Assembly (NCBI GenBank): GCA_023251695.1
Contig: JAHEYE010000102.1
Coordinates: 1 to 6,887 of the forward strand
DNA: 6,887 nucleotides
From: Sphingobacteriaceae bacterium
GTDB taxonomy: Bacteria > Bacteroidota > Bacteroidia > B-17B0 > Aurantibacillaceae
Reading direction: 5' to 3'
Shown: one piece after another, positions 1-6,737 of the stretch
Numbering within the stretch: position 1 is the stretch's first letter
Layout of the letters: each line of letters begins with the position of its first letter
Position numbers and translations under genes: made by a program
The notes under the pieces: model-generated
Databases searched by the model: none
Seen by the model: only the letters and a program-made list of their open reading frames with translations
What the model was told of the DNA's origin: nothing

Positions 1-815
1 GCCTTATTGGCGAATTTTATAGCATCCGGAAATTTTTTTATTGCATAATAATAAGTGCTTAAATTGCTGTACTCATCGGCCAGTCCGTACAAATCATTGA
101 TTTCCTCTTTTATTGAAACCGATAACAAATGATATTTAAAAGCATTGGAATAATCCGATAAAGAATAGTATACATTTCCTATCCCCATGTAAGAATTAGC
201 CATATTGAACCGATTATTTTCAGCTTCCGTTATTCTTAAGGCAGTAAGATGAAAACGTAAACTAGCAGCGAAATCGCCCTGATTAAAATAAACAATCGCA
301 ATGTTAGTGAAGGACTGATGAAGATTAGTGGTATCGCCGATGGCTTTCCGCAAATCAAGAGCGGTCGAATAGTAATGTAATGCTTCCGGATAATTACCGA
401 AAGAGTTGTAAACAAGTCCGATATTATTGAGTGAGTTTGCAATTTCTCTATGATCATTTATTTCAAATCTGATTTTAAGCGAATAAAGAAAATAAGCTAA
501 AGCCATCCGTACCTCACCGCGCCGGTAATATACACCGCCAATAATTCCCTGAGAGCGTGCTAAACCTTTTTTAAAACCAATTTTTTTTGCTAAACGGGAA
601 GCTGCAGAAGCCCGATTAAGTGTCTTGTCAAATTGTCCGGTATTTAGGTATTCAACGCTTAATAAATTTAATGTTTTAACTTTATTAGTATCATTGATAT
701 TTCCCCCAATTATTTTAACTAACGAATCGATAACTGCTGATTGAGCTATGCTCATATTCTGCAAAGCACAGATAAGAAAAAATGAAAAGAGAGGGGTTAT
801 CAACCTTTGTTTCAT
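1..815 (-). CDS. Secreted TPR-repeat protein, C-terminal part beyond the window
   Basis: The reading frame is open from the ATG at 815 to the left edge (271 full codons), so only the N-terminal part is present. Residues 1 to about 25 form a signal peptide (basic MKQR, then a hydrophobic stretch, ending near SIAQ), which predicts export. From about residue 44 the protein is built of 40-residue helical repeats with the TPR pattern, for example NIGLVYNSFGNYPEALHYY, at roughly 44, 84, 124, 164, 204 and 244. It shares the segment DTNKVKTLN and the repeat register with the TPR protein at 2329-3699, so the two are paralogues. In Bacteroidota such proteins usually continue into a membrane segment and a kinase, phosphatase or DNA-binding output domain; that part is not visible, so the function is unknown beyond protein-protein interaction or sensing. 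It is transcribed divergently from the monooxygenase gene. Confidence 0.88.
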   Translation of the reverse strand, partial: MKQRLITPLFSFFLICALQNMSIAQSAVIDSLVKIIGGNINDTNKVKTLNLLSVEYLNTGQFDKTLNRASAASRLAKKIGFKKGLARSQGIIGGVYYRRGEVRMALAYFLYSLKIRFEINDHREIANSLNNIGLVYNSFGNYPEALHYYSTALDLRKAIGDTTNLHQSFTNIAIVYFNQGDFAASLRFHLTALRITEAENNRFNMANSYMGIGNVYYSLSDYSNAFKYHLLSVSIKEEINDLYGLADEYSNLSTYYYAIKKFPDAIKFANK

Positions 816-892
816 CAACTAAATATATGGAAATTGACAGAACAATCGACCGGGATATAAATATAAATCGTATTTTAGTTAATAAATTCAGA
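816..892. promoter_or_regulatory. AT-rich divergent intergenic region, probable promoters
   Basis: This 77-base stretch lies between the start of the minus-strand TPR gene and the preferred start of the plus-strand monooxygenase. It is very AT-rich. Sequences close to the Bacteroidota -7 consensus TAnnTTTG occur on both strands: TATTTTAG at 871-878 on plus and TATATTTA on minus (820-827), each with one mismatch. No TTG -33 element was found at the usual spacing for either one, so the individual boxes are weak. The assignment rests mainly on the divergent gene layout. Confidence 0.3.
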
Positions 893-2002
893 TTGAAAAA
901 TAACGCCAATATACTTATAGCCGGTGCCGGACCTTCAGGGCTTTCTGCTGCCATTTTTCTTTCTGAAGCGGGCTTTCACCCAAGAATAATTGATAAGAAG
1001 AAGGAAATCAGTCCGTATTCAAAAGCTTTAGCTTTGAATCCAAACACCATGGGAATTTTACAGCAATACGGACTCGCTGAAATATTTTTGAAGAAAGGCT
1101 ATAAAATGCCGGCAGTAAGTTTTAGGAAGGAAAAAAAATTACTTTTCAGGAATGAGTTTAGTAAAGTGTCACATAAATTCCCATTCTTAGCCATACTTCC
1201 TCAAAAGGAATCTGAGGAATTGTTATTGGAAGAAGTTTTAAAAAGAGGGATCAATGTTGAATTCTCTACCGAACTGATTTCGCTGGAGGAAAATGGTAAA
1301 GGCTATTTATCAAAGATTAAAAAAAATGGTAATGTAGAAGAATTTAATGCGGATTACGTAATTGGTGCTGATGGTGCGCATAGTGTTGTTCGGAAACAAT
1401 TGGGTTTTCATTACGAAGGGGTGCATGAAGATAACCACTGGCAATTGTATGATGTGGAATTAGAAACGGATCTTCCAAATCAGGAAACACACATCGTTAT
1501 GCACAAAGAAGGCGGAATAATAATGATACCAATACGTGATAATATTTGGCGCGTTGCCGGAAAAGTGGAAAAACCACTGGAATATTTGCCGGAAGGAACA
1601 AAAGTTGTGCAAATAAAATGGGAGACTCCTTTTAACGTAACACATCACGTTGCAAACGGACTTATAAAACAAAATGCGGTTATCATTGGTGATGCGGCGC
1701 ATTTGCATTCACCAATTGGAGGACGCGGCATGAATTTGGGAATAGAAGATGCGTATCTGGCAGTCAGACTGATTAAAGAGGACCGTCTCAATGAGTATGA
1801 ACAACTACGTTTAAACTATTTAAGAAATACGGTAAAGCGGATTAAGTTCGTTACAAAAATCATGACCGGTACGTCCTTCTTTATCAAATTTGCGCGTTCA
1901 ACTTCTCCCTTGGGTTTTCCTATTTTCCCGTTTATTAAACCTGCACTCAGGAAATTTGCTTTAGGATTGGATAAAACAGATGCAGTAAATATGAGATTTT
2001 AA
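893..2002 (+). CDS. FAD-dependent monooxygenase, class A (UbiH/PHBH-like)
   Basis: This is a flavoprotein hydroxylase of the FAD_binding_3 type, which uses NAD(P)H and oxygen to hydroxylate an aromatic or polyene-like substrate; the substrate cannot be read from the sequence. All three family signatures are present. The dinucleotide-binding ILIAGAGPSG lies right at the N-terminus. The DG motif is GADGAHSVVR (about 1364-1393). The second FAD motif is GDAAHLHSPIGGRGMN (about 1688-1735). The C-terminal 60 residues are basic and hydrophobic and may associate with the membrane. The frame extends up to an ATG at 782, but that start overlaps the signal peptide of the divergent TPR gene by 34 bases. 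The TTG at 893 gives the N-terminus MKNNANILIAGAGPSG and 369 residues, typical for the family; the ATG at 827 (391 residues) is the alternative. It is monocistronic in this window and ends 6 bases from the convergent gene. Confidence 0.87.
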   Translation: MKNNANILIAGAGPSGLSAAIFLSEAGFHPRIIDKKKEISPYSKALALNPNTMGILQQYGLAEIFLKKGYKMPAVSFRKEKKLLFRNEFSKVSHKFPFLAILPQKESEELLLEEVLKRGINVEFSTELISLEENGKGYLSKIKKNGNVEEFNADYVIGADGAHSVVRKQLGFHYEGVHEDNHWQLYDVELETDLPNQETHIVMHKEGGIIMIPIRDNIWRVAGKVEKPLEYLPEGTKVVQIKWETPFNVTHHVANGLIKQNAVIIGDAAHLHSPIGGRGMNLGIEDAYLAVRLIKEDRLNEYEQLRLNYLRNTVKRIKFVTKIMTGTSFFIKFARSTSPLGFPIFPFIKPALRKFALGLDKTDAVNMRF

Positions 2003-2008
2003 AACAAA

Positions 2009-2359
2009 TTAAAAACTCACCTGATAAACATCAGTATTATTTCTCGGAATATTAAATTGCTCAAAACCTCCGGCTTGAGGAATGATTTCCATTAAATCAA
2101 ACGACTTACATTTTTTGCTTAAGCCTTCAAAAATTAAAGTAAACCCGCGGCCATCGTTTAAGGTCCATTGTGGAGCGAAAGAAATATTGTAAGCGGTGAG
2201 TAATTTAGCCCGCCTATCGCTACCGTGTTCAATTAAATAAGTGGAAGGCCAGATACGATACGCAGCGCTGTCATCACTATTGCTGGTGCAATGCACAATG
2301 GTTTGCCGCTCTTCGCTTTCAAGTGTCTTTACTTCTGTAAGTTCTGCAGTTTGGGACAT
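2009..2359 (-). CDS. Conserved-looking hypothetical protein, 116 residues
   Basis: I do not recognise a named family. The protein has no signal peptide and no membrane segment, so it is probably cytoplasmic. After a polar N-terminal 20 residues it has a compact body rich in aromatic residues and strand-like stretches: a RIWPSTYLI segment (residues about 35-43), ISFAPQW (about 59-65), FTLIFEGL (about 73-80), and a C-terminal part with IPQAGGF and the ending NNTDVYQVSF. The run of motifs resembles unannotated short proteins I associate with Bacteroidota, but this is from memory and no function follows from it. The start codon lies inside the end of the upstream TPR gene (31-base overlap, different frame), so the two are probably co-transcribed and may be translationally coupled. 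It converges on the monooxygenase gene with only 6 bases between stop codons and no visible terminator. Confidence 0.75.
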   Translation of the reverse strand: MSQTAELTEVKTLESEERQTIVHCTSNSDDSAAYRIWPSTYLIEHGSDRRAKLLTAYNISFAPQWTLNDGRGFTLIFEGLSKKCKSFDLMEIIPQAGGFEQFNIPRNNTDVYQVSF

Positions 2360-3699
2360 GAATTTAATTTAAGCCGTTCTATATTTTTATTCATGTATCG
2401 GTCCGATGGAAGCAAAGCTTTTTGAATCCGTTTTGCATAATTTATAGAACTCACTATCTCTTTTTGTTTTTCTTCAATAATCTGATTTTTGTTTTCCACT
2501 TGTTTTTTCTGTTCAGAAATAATATAGTGTGCTTTTCTTTTCTGCCTATAAGCCTTTAATATAAAAAGAGAAAAGATTAACACCACAATAAAGCCTGCAA
2601 TTAAATAATTACGTCTTAATCTTTCACGTTTAAGAGATTCTTCAGCTACAGCAGCTTGTTTTTCATTCTCAACTTTTAGCAAGGATTGTTTTTTATCGAA
2701 CTCGAAATTCATTTCGGTTTGTGTCTCATTCCGCAAATTCTCTTCGTTATACAAACTGTCGCGGGCCGCAATATGTTTTTTATAATGTAAAAGCGCGAGC
2801 GCAGGCCGTCCGGTTTCTTCGTACAATTCACTTAACTGACTTTCATATTGTTTTATATAATCGAGTGCATTCATTTTAACTGCAAAGGTAAGGGCTTTGT
2901 AAAAATATTTTTCCGACTCTCTGTGATTTTTCATCTTGCCGTAGATAATTCCTATGTTACCTTGGTTAAGGGTAACACTCCATTCATCGCCAAGCTCTTC
3001 AAACATTTTTAAAGCCCGGAAAGCGTACTCCAGTGCTTTAGCATGTTTATTCTGCGCGCTGTAAACGTTACCTATATTACCGATCTCTCGCGCTATTTCA
3101 TTTTTGTTACCAAGTTCTTCTTCAATAGCGAGAGCTTTTTCATAAAACACGAGGGCGGTATCAAATTGTTTTTGGGATTGGTATAAACCTGCAATATTTC
3201 CCAAAGTAAGACCCACCCGGCTTTTGTCTTTCATTTTTTCTGCAAGCGTGAGCGCCATTTTGTAATAGTGCATCGACTTTTTTGGTTGCTTAAGATCGTT
3301 GTAAATAATGGCGATGTTCTGGTAAGAAGCGAACATGCCTGATTTATCGTCCTGCGCTTCGTTTATTTTCAACGCATCGAAATAGCATTGCAAGGCGCCT
3401 GAATAATCGCCTTTGAGCCAATTAAAAACACCAAGCTTACGGTGCGAACTGGCGATGCCTTTTTGCCACTTAAGCTGTTCTGCTAATTTGAGTGCCTGGC
3501 GGCATACCGCAATAGCTGTATCGAGATTATTTTGTTTTAATTCCCAACTAAGGTTATTGAGGGTCTTTACTTTATTCGTGTCCTCTTTGGCGGCGTATAG
3601 AATAGCCTTCATTGAATCAATTACCGTTCCCTGCGAATTATTCTGTGCGGCGCAATGAATAAAAAGAAAAGAAAAAACTAAAGCTGCAACACGTTTCAT
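2329..3699 (-). CDS. TPR protein with TM segment and coiled coil, lacking an output domain
   Basis: This 456-residue protein has the layout of Bacteroidota TPR signalling proteins. A signal peptide covers about residues 1-19. TPR repeats of 40 residues start near 43, 83, 123, 163, 203, 243 and 283. A charged helix follows (about 325-362) with the family-typical TEMNFEFDKKQ segment, then a single membrane segment (NYLIAGFIVVLIFSLFILKA, about 364-383) and a cytoplasmic coiled coil (about 385-427) ending in EIVSSINYAKRIQKALLPSD. In relatives that last motif is the linker directly before a SpoIIE-type PP2C serine phosphatase. Here the protein stops about 25 residues later with an unrelated-looking tail (LNSCPKLQNLQK), so the catalytic domain is missing. 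The TPRs would lie in the periplasm. It is either a truncated, possibly non-functional, gene or a sensor without its own output. It follows the small secreted protein gene after 76 bases and overlaps the next gene. Confidence 0.85.
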   Translation of the reverse strand: MKRVAALVFSFLFIHCAAQNNSQGTVIDSMKAILYAAKEDTNKVKTLNNLSWELKQNNLDTAIAVCRQALKLAEQLKWQKGIASSHRKLGVFNWLKGDYSGALQCYFDALKINEAQDDKSGMFASYQNIAIIYNDLKQPKKSMHYYKMALTLAEKMKDKSRVGLTLGNIAGLYQSQKQFDTALVFYEKALAIEEELGNKNEIAREIGNIGNVYSAQNKHAKALEYAFRALKMFEELGDEWSVTLNQGNIGIIYGKMKNHRESEKYFYKALTFAVKMNALDYIKQYESQLSELYEETGRPALALLHYKKHIAARDSLYNEENLRNETQTEMNFEFDKKQSLLKVENEKQAAVAEESLKRERLRRNYLIAGFIVVLIFSLFILKAYRQKRKAHYIISEQKKQVENKNQIIEEKQKEIVSSINYAKRIQKALLPSDRYMNKNIERLKLNSCPKLQNLQK

Positions 3700-3775
3700 A
3701 TTCTAAATATAGCAAAAATGTGAAGATTGCACATCCCGGTGAAAGTGAGCTTTATTTAATTTTCAAAATAATGGC

Positions 3776-4135
3776 TTAGGCAGCTGAACGTTTTTTGTCT
3801 GAATTAAGCCCTACAATATCTTCAAAAATAACTTGATCACCCGGCTTTACTTTCTTGTAACTAAAATCGAAAGGTTGACCCAGACTTTCATAATAAGTTG
3901 GATAAGCCTTTTTCCTGCTGGTGCCTTTTGGAACATAAAGAAATTTTAAACGTATTACCCTGGTGAGTTTGGGTGGACATAAATTATTTAGTTTTTCGTA
4001 ATCGCTTACAGAAATGGTGCCACCTGAAATTAAACAGCCACCATTGAATTTGGCGGCAAGCGTGTCACTTTGGGAGAAACTTGGTTTTGCAAAAAACAAT
4101 AAAAAAATAAATATTGTTTTAAAGAGATTTTTCAT
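3776..4135 (-). CDS. Small secreted protein, GldM C-terminal-like
   Basis: This 119-residue protein begins with a clear signal peptide (MKNLFK, then a hydrophobic stretch, cleavage near residues 20-22 at PSFSQ), so it is exported to the periplasm or beyond. The mature part has two cysteines (34 and 53) that could form a disulfide. The segment KVKPGDQVIFEDIVGLNSDKK near the end (about 95-115) resembles the closing strand motif of the C-terminal domain of the gliding/type IX secretion protein GldM, as found in stand-alone small proteins of Bacteroidota; the GGTIS segment near residue 38 fits the start of such a domain. This is a motif-level resemblance only. A role in gliding or secretion should not be assumed, since no other gld or por gene is present. 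It lies downstream of the terminator behind nrdA and 76 bases upstream of the TPR gene, with which it may share a transcript. Confidence 0.72.
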   Translation of the reverse strand: MKNLFKTIFIFLLFFAKPSFSQSDTLAAKFNGGCLISGGTISVSDYEKLNNLCPPKLTRVIRLKFLYVPKGTSRKKAYPTYYESLGQPFDFSYKKVKPGDQVIFEDIVGLNSDKKRSAA

Positions 4136-4189
4136 GAAATAAAGATAGTAAAAGAAATGAATTGCTAATTTGTATTAAGGTGCTAAATA

Positions 4190-4219
4190 AAAAGCCTCTC
4201 AACTAATTGAGAGGCTTTT
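4190..4219 (-). terminator. Rho-independent terminator of nrdA
   Basis: A perfect 13-base inverted repeat (AAAAGCCTCTCAA at 4190-4202 and TTGAGAGGCTTTT at 4207-4219) closes on a 4-base loop. Reading on the minus strand, downstream of nrdA, the stem ends in a run of T (TTTTTATTTAG), as needed for intrinsic termination. On the plus strand the stem is also followed by a T-rich tract (4216-4237), so it could stop transcription in both directions. It separates nrdA from the secreted-protein gene starting at 4135. Confidence 0.9.
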
Positions 4220-4250
4220 GTTATTTTTTTGTTTTTAATCGTGTGGTTTC

Positions 4251-4315
4251 GGTAGTTCGATAAGCTCACTACTCAACCACCGATTGTTCCGGTGTCTGAG
4301 CTTGTCGAAGTCACC
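4251..4315. repeat. Palindromic intergenic repeat (REP-like element)
   Basis: Two 13-base arms, TTCGATAAGCTCA (4256-4268) and TGAGCTTGTCGAA (4297-4309), pair with one G-U wobble when transcribed. Inside them a second stem, CACCG (4278-4282) with CGGTG (4290-4294), closes a 7-base loop. The core TTCGACAAGCTCA is a sequence I know as a recurring intergenic repeat in Bacteroidota and other bacterial genomes; that is recall, and only one copy is visible here. It begins immediately after the nrdA stop codon and lies before the terminator, so it would sit in the 3' end of the nrdA transcript, where such elements can stabilise mRNA. Confidence 0.65.
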
Positions 4316-4316
4316 A

Positions 4317-6737
4317 CTAACTTCCACAAGCTTCACAATCCTCCGGATTATCCAGAGAGCAGGTGAGTTGTGCTTGTATTTCTTCTTCAGTTAAAATATG
4401 TGCCTGGCCGCGTTCTACTAATAAAGCATCTTCGTTACCTAATACAACTACGTTTGTTTTATCTAATGCGCCTTGGTCAACGGTGAACTTAATGGCATCA
4501 GCTGCAGCCTTAGTACGTAAATAGTACATACCTGTTTTTAATCCTTTTTTCCAAGAGTAGAAGTGAGCTGAACTCATTTTTGCAAAGTTCGCATCCTGTA
4601 TAAATAAATTTAAGCTTTGGCTTTGGTCAATGTACGCACCGCGGTCAGCTGCCATATCAATAATGGTACGCTGTTTAATTTCCCAAACGGTTTTGTAAAT
4701 TTCTTTTATGTTAGCAGGTACTGCTGCAATACTTTGTACAGAACCATTCGCTGCAATAATTTCATTTTTCAAATTATCGTTCCAAATACCAAGCTTCACT
4801 AAGTCGCGTAACAAATGTTTGTTTACTACTACAAACTCTCCGCTTAATACACGGCGGGTGTAAATGTTGCTGGTGTAAGGCTCAAAACATTCGTTGTTAC
4901 CTAATATTTGTGAGGTGCTTGCAGTTGGCATTGGCGCTAACATTAAAGAGTTGCGTACACCGTGTTTTTTAATTTCTTCACGTAACACATCCCACTCCCA
5001 ACGTGGGCTCGGTGTTACATTCCACATATCCTGCTGGAAAATACCTTGTGATATAGGTGAGCCGGGGAATGTTTCGTAAGGACCGTCAATCATCGCCAGA
5101 TCTTTACTTGCTGTTAATGATGCGTAGTAAATAGTTTCAAAAATTTCAGCGTTTAATTTTTTTGCTTCTTCGCTTTCAAAAGGGAAGCGCATTAAAATAA
5201 ATGCATCCGCTAAACCTTGTACACCTAAACCAATCGGGCGGTGACGCATATTCGATTTGCGTGCCTCAGGAATAGGGTAGTAGTTACGGTCGATAATTTT
5301 ATTTAAGTTTTTAGTTGCTGTATACGTTACTTCAAATAAACGTTGGTGATCAAAGGTTCCTGTTTTCTCATCCACAAAACGCGGAAGAGCAAGTGATGCT
5401 AAATTACAAACCGCTACTTCATCAGCACTTGTGTATTCGATAATCTCGGTACATAAGTTAGATGATTTAATGGTGCCCAAATTCTTTTGGTTCGATTTTG
5501 AGTTCGCAGCATCCTTAAATAACATGTAAGGATTTCCTGTTTCAATTTGTGAATTGATAATCTCAGCCCAAAGGTCGCGTGCTTTAATTTGTTTACGGAA
5601 TTTTCCTTCAGCTTCGTATTTAGTATATAATTTTTCGAATTCTTCGCTGTGGCAATCACTTAAGCCCGGACATTCGTTCGGACACATTAAACTCCATTCA
5701 CCTTCAGCTTCTACGCGTTTCATAAATAAATCCGGAATCCATAATGCGGTAAATAAATCGCGCGCACGCATTTCTTCTTTACCGTGGTTTTTGCGGATGT
5801 CTAAGAAATCAAAAATATCAGCGTGCCATGGCTCTAAGTAAACAGCGATGGAACCTTTACGTTTTCCGCCGCCTTGATCAACGTAACGTGCAGTTTCGTT
5901 GTACACTTTTAACATCGGGATAATTCCGTTGGATGTACCATTGGTTCCTTTAATGTAAGAACCTGTTGCTCGTACATTATGAATGCTGATACCAATTCCA
6001 CCTGCACTTTGAGAAATTTTAGCGCAATTTTTTAATGTATCGTAAATACCATCAATGCTGTCTTCTTTTACTTGTAATAAAAAGCAAGAGCTCATTTGTG
6101 GTTTTGGTGTGCCTGCATTAAATAAAGTAGGAGTAGCGTGTGTGAACCAACGCTCGCTCATTAAATTATAAGTTTCTATAGCGGCAACAATGTCTTCCTT
6201 ATGTATACCAACAGCCACACGCATTAACATGTGTTGCGGACGTTCAGCCACCTGACCTAACATTTTTAATAAGTAAGAACGCTCTAAAGTTTTAAAACCA
6301 AAATAGTCGTAACCGAAATCGCGGTCGTAGATGATAGATGAATCCAGAAGGTGTGCGTTCTTCTGAACAATCTCATAAACATCATCGGCAATTAACTGGG
6401 CGCGTAAATTTGTTTTTGGGTCGATGTAATTAAATAAAGCCTCAATGGTTTTCGAAAAAGATTTAATGGTATTCTTATGTAAGTTACTTACGGCAATACG
6501 GGATGCTAATTGGGCGTAATCGGGATGGCGTGATGTTAAGCCCGCCGCCGTTTCAGCAGCAAGGTTATCCAATTGACTGGTAGTTACACCGTCGAATACC
6601 CCATCGATTACTTTTTTAGCAACCTGAGTAGGGTCAACATGGGTTGGATCTAAGCCGTAGCTTAATTTTTGAATGCGGGCAGTGATCTTGTCGAACTTCA
6701 CTGATTCCCTTGTGCCATCTCTTTTAATTACAAACAT
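4317..6737 (-). CDS. nrdA: Ribonucleoside-diphosphate reductase, class Ia large (alpha) subunit
   Basis: The enzyme reduces ribonucleoside diphosphates to deoxyribonucleotides in the cytoplasm, together with the radical-carrying small subunit NrdB, which is not in this window. The 806-residue protein is complete. Residues 1 to about 95 form an ATP-cone (VIKRDG, FDKIT, LAAET) with Asp16 and Asp57 in the positions linked to dATP inhibition in the human enzyme. The catalytic barrel has the active-site pair Cys218 and Cys444, thiyl-radical Cys429 in NLCTE with Asn427 and Glu431, the specificity loop near 289-297, the phosphate-binding PTAST (604-608) and radical-transfer tyrosines 738-739. The C-terminal CEAC (801-804) is the swinging-arm dithiol that re-reduces the active site. 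The sequence follows human RRM1 closely from end to end, with identical numbering through Cys444, marking the eukaryote-like subgroup. The ATG at 6737 fits the start of the ATP-cone. It is followed by the repeat and terminator; upstream lies 150 bases without a clear gene. Confidence 0.97.
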   Translation of the reverse strand: MFVIKRDGTRESVKFDKITARIQKLSYGLDPTHVDPTQVAKKVIDGVFDGVTTSQLDNLAAETAAGLTSRHPDYAQLASRIAVSNLHKNTIKSFSKTIEALFNYIDPKTNLRAQLIADDVYEIVQKNAHLLDSSIIYDRDFGYDYFGFKTLERSYLLKMLGQVAERPQHMLMRVAVGIHKEDIVAAIETYNLMSERWFTHATPTLFNAGTPKPQMSSCFLLQVKEDSIDGIYDTLKNCAKISQSAGGIGISIHNVRATGSYIKGTNGTSNGIIPMLKVYNETARYVDQGGGKRKGSIAVYLEPWHADIFDFLDIRKNHGKEEMRARDLFTALWIPDLFMKRVEAEGEWSLMCPNECPGLSDCHSEEFEKLYTKYEAEGKFRKQIKARDLWAEIINSQIETGNPYMLFKDAANSKSNQKNLGTIKSSNLCTEIIEYTSADEVAVCNLASLALPRFVDEKTGTFDHQRLFEVTYTATKNLNKIIDRNYYPIPEARKSNMRHRPIGLGVQGLADAFILMRFPFESEEAKKLNAEIFETIYYASLTASKDLAMIDGPYETFPGSPISQGIFQQDMWNVTPSPRWEWDVLREEIKKHGVRNSLMLAPMPTASTSQILGNNECFEPYTSNIYTRRVLSGEFVVVNKHLLRDLVKLGIWNDNLKNEIIAANGSVQSIAAVPANIKEIYKTVWEIKQRTIIDMAADRGAYIDQSQSLNLFIQDANFAKMSSAHFYSWKKGLKTGMYYLRTKAAADAIKFTVDQGALDKTNVVVLGNEDALLVERGQAHILTEEEIQAQLTCSLDNPEDCEACGS

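Noticed and set aside
3413..3658. Plus-strand open frame of 81 codons opposite the second TPR gene
   Set aside because: It lies entirely antisense to well-supported TPR repeats and signal peptide, and its translation has no recognisable features.
3713..3720. CATTTTTG (minus strand) as the -7 box of the second TPR gene
   Set aside because: It would place the transcript start only a few bases before the ATG, and no TTG is found at the usual distance upstream.
3700..3775. Terminator between the secreted-protein gene and the second TPR gene
   Set aside because: Only very short self-complementary stretches are present (AAAG/CTTT), without a following T-run, so read-through remains possible.
4617..5841. 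Open frames of 61 to 95 codons on the plus strand, and an out-of-frame minus-strand one (5414-5659), inside nrdA
   Set aside because: nrdA is complete and conserved throughout this interval; these are shadows of its coding sequence.
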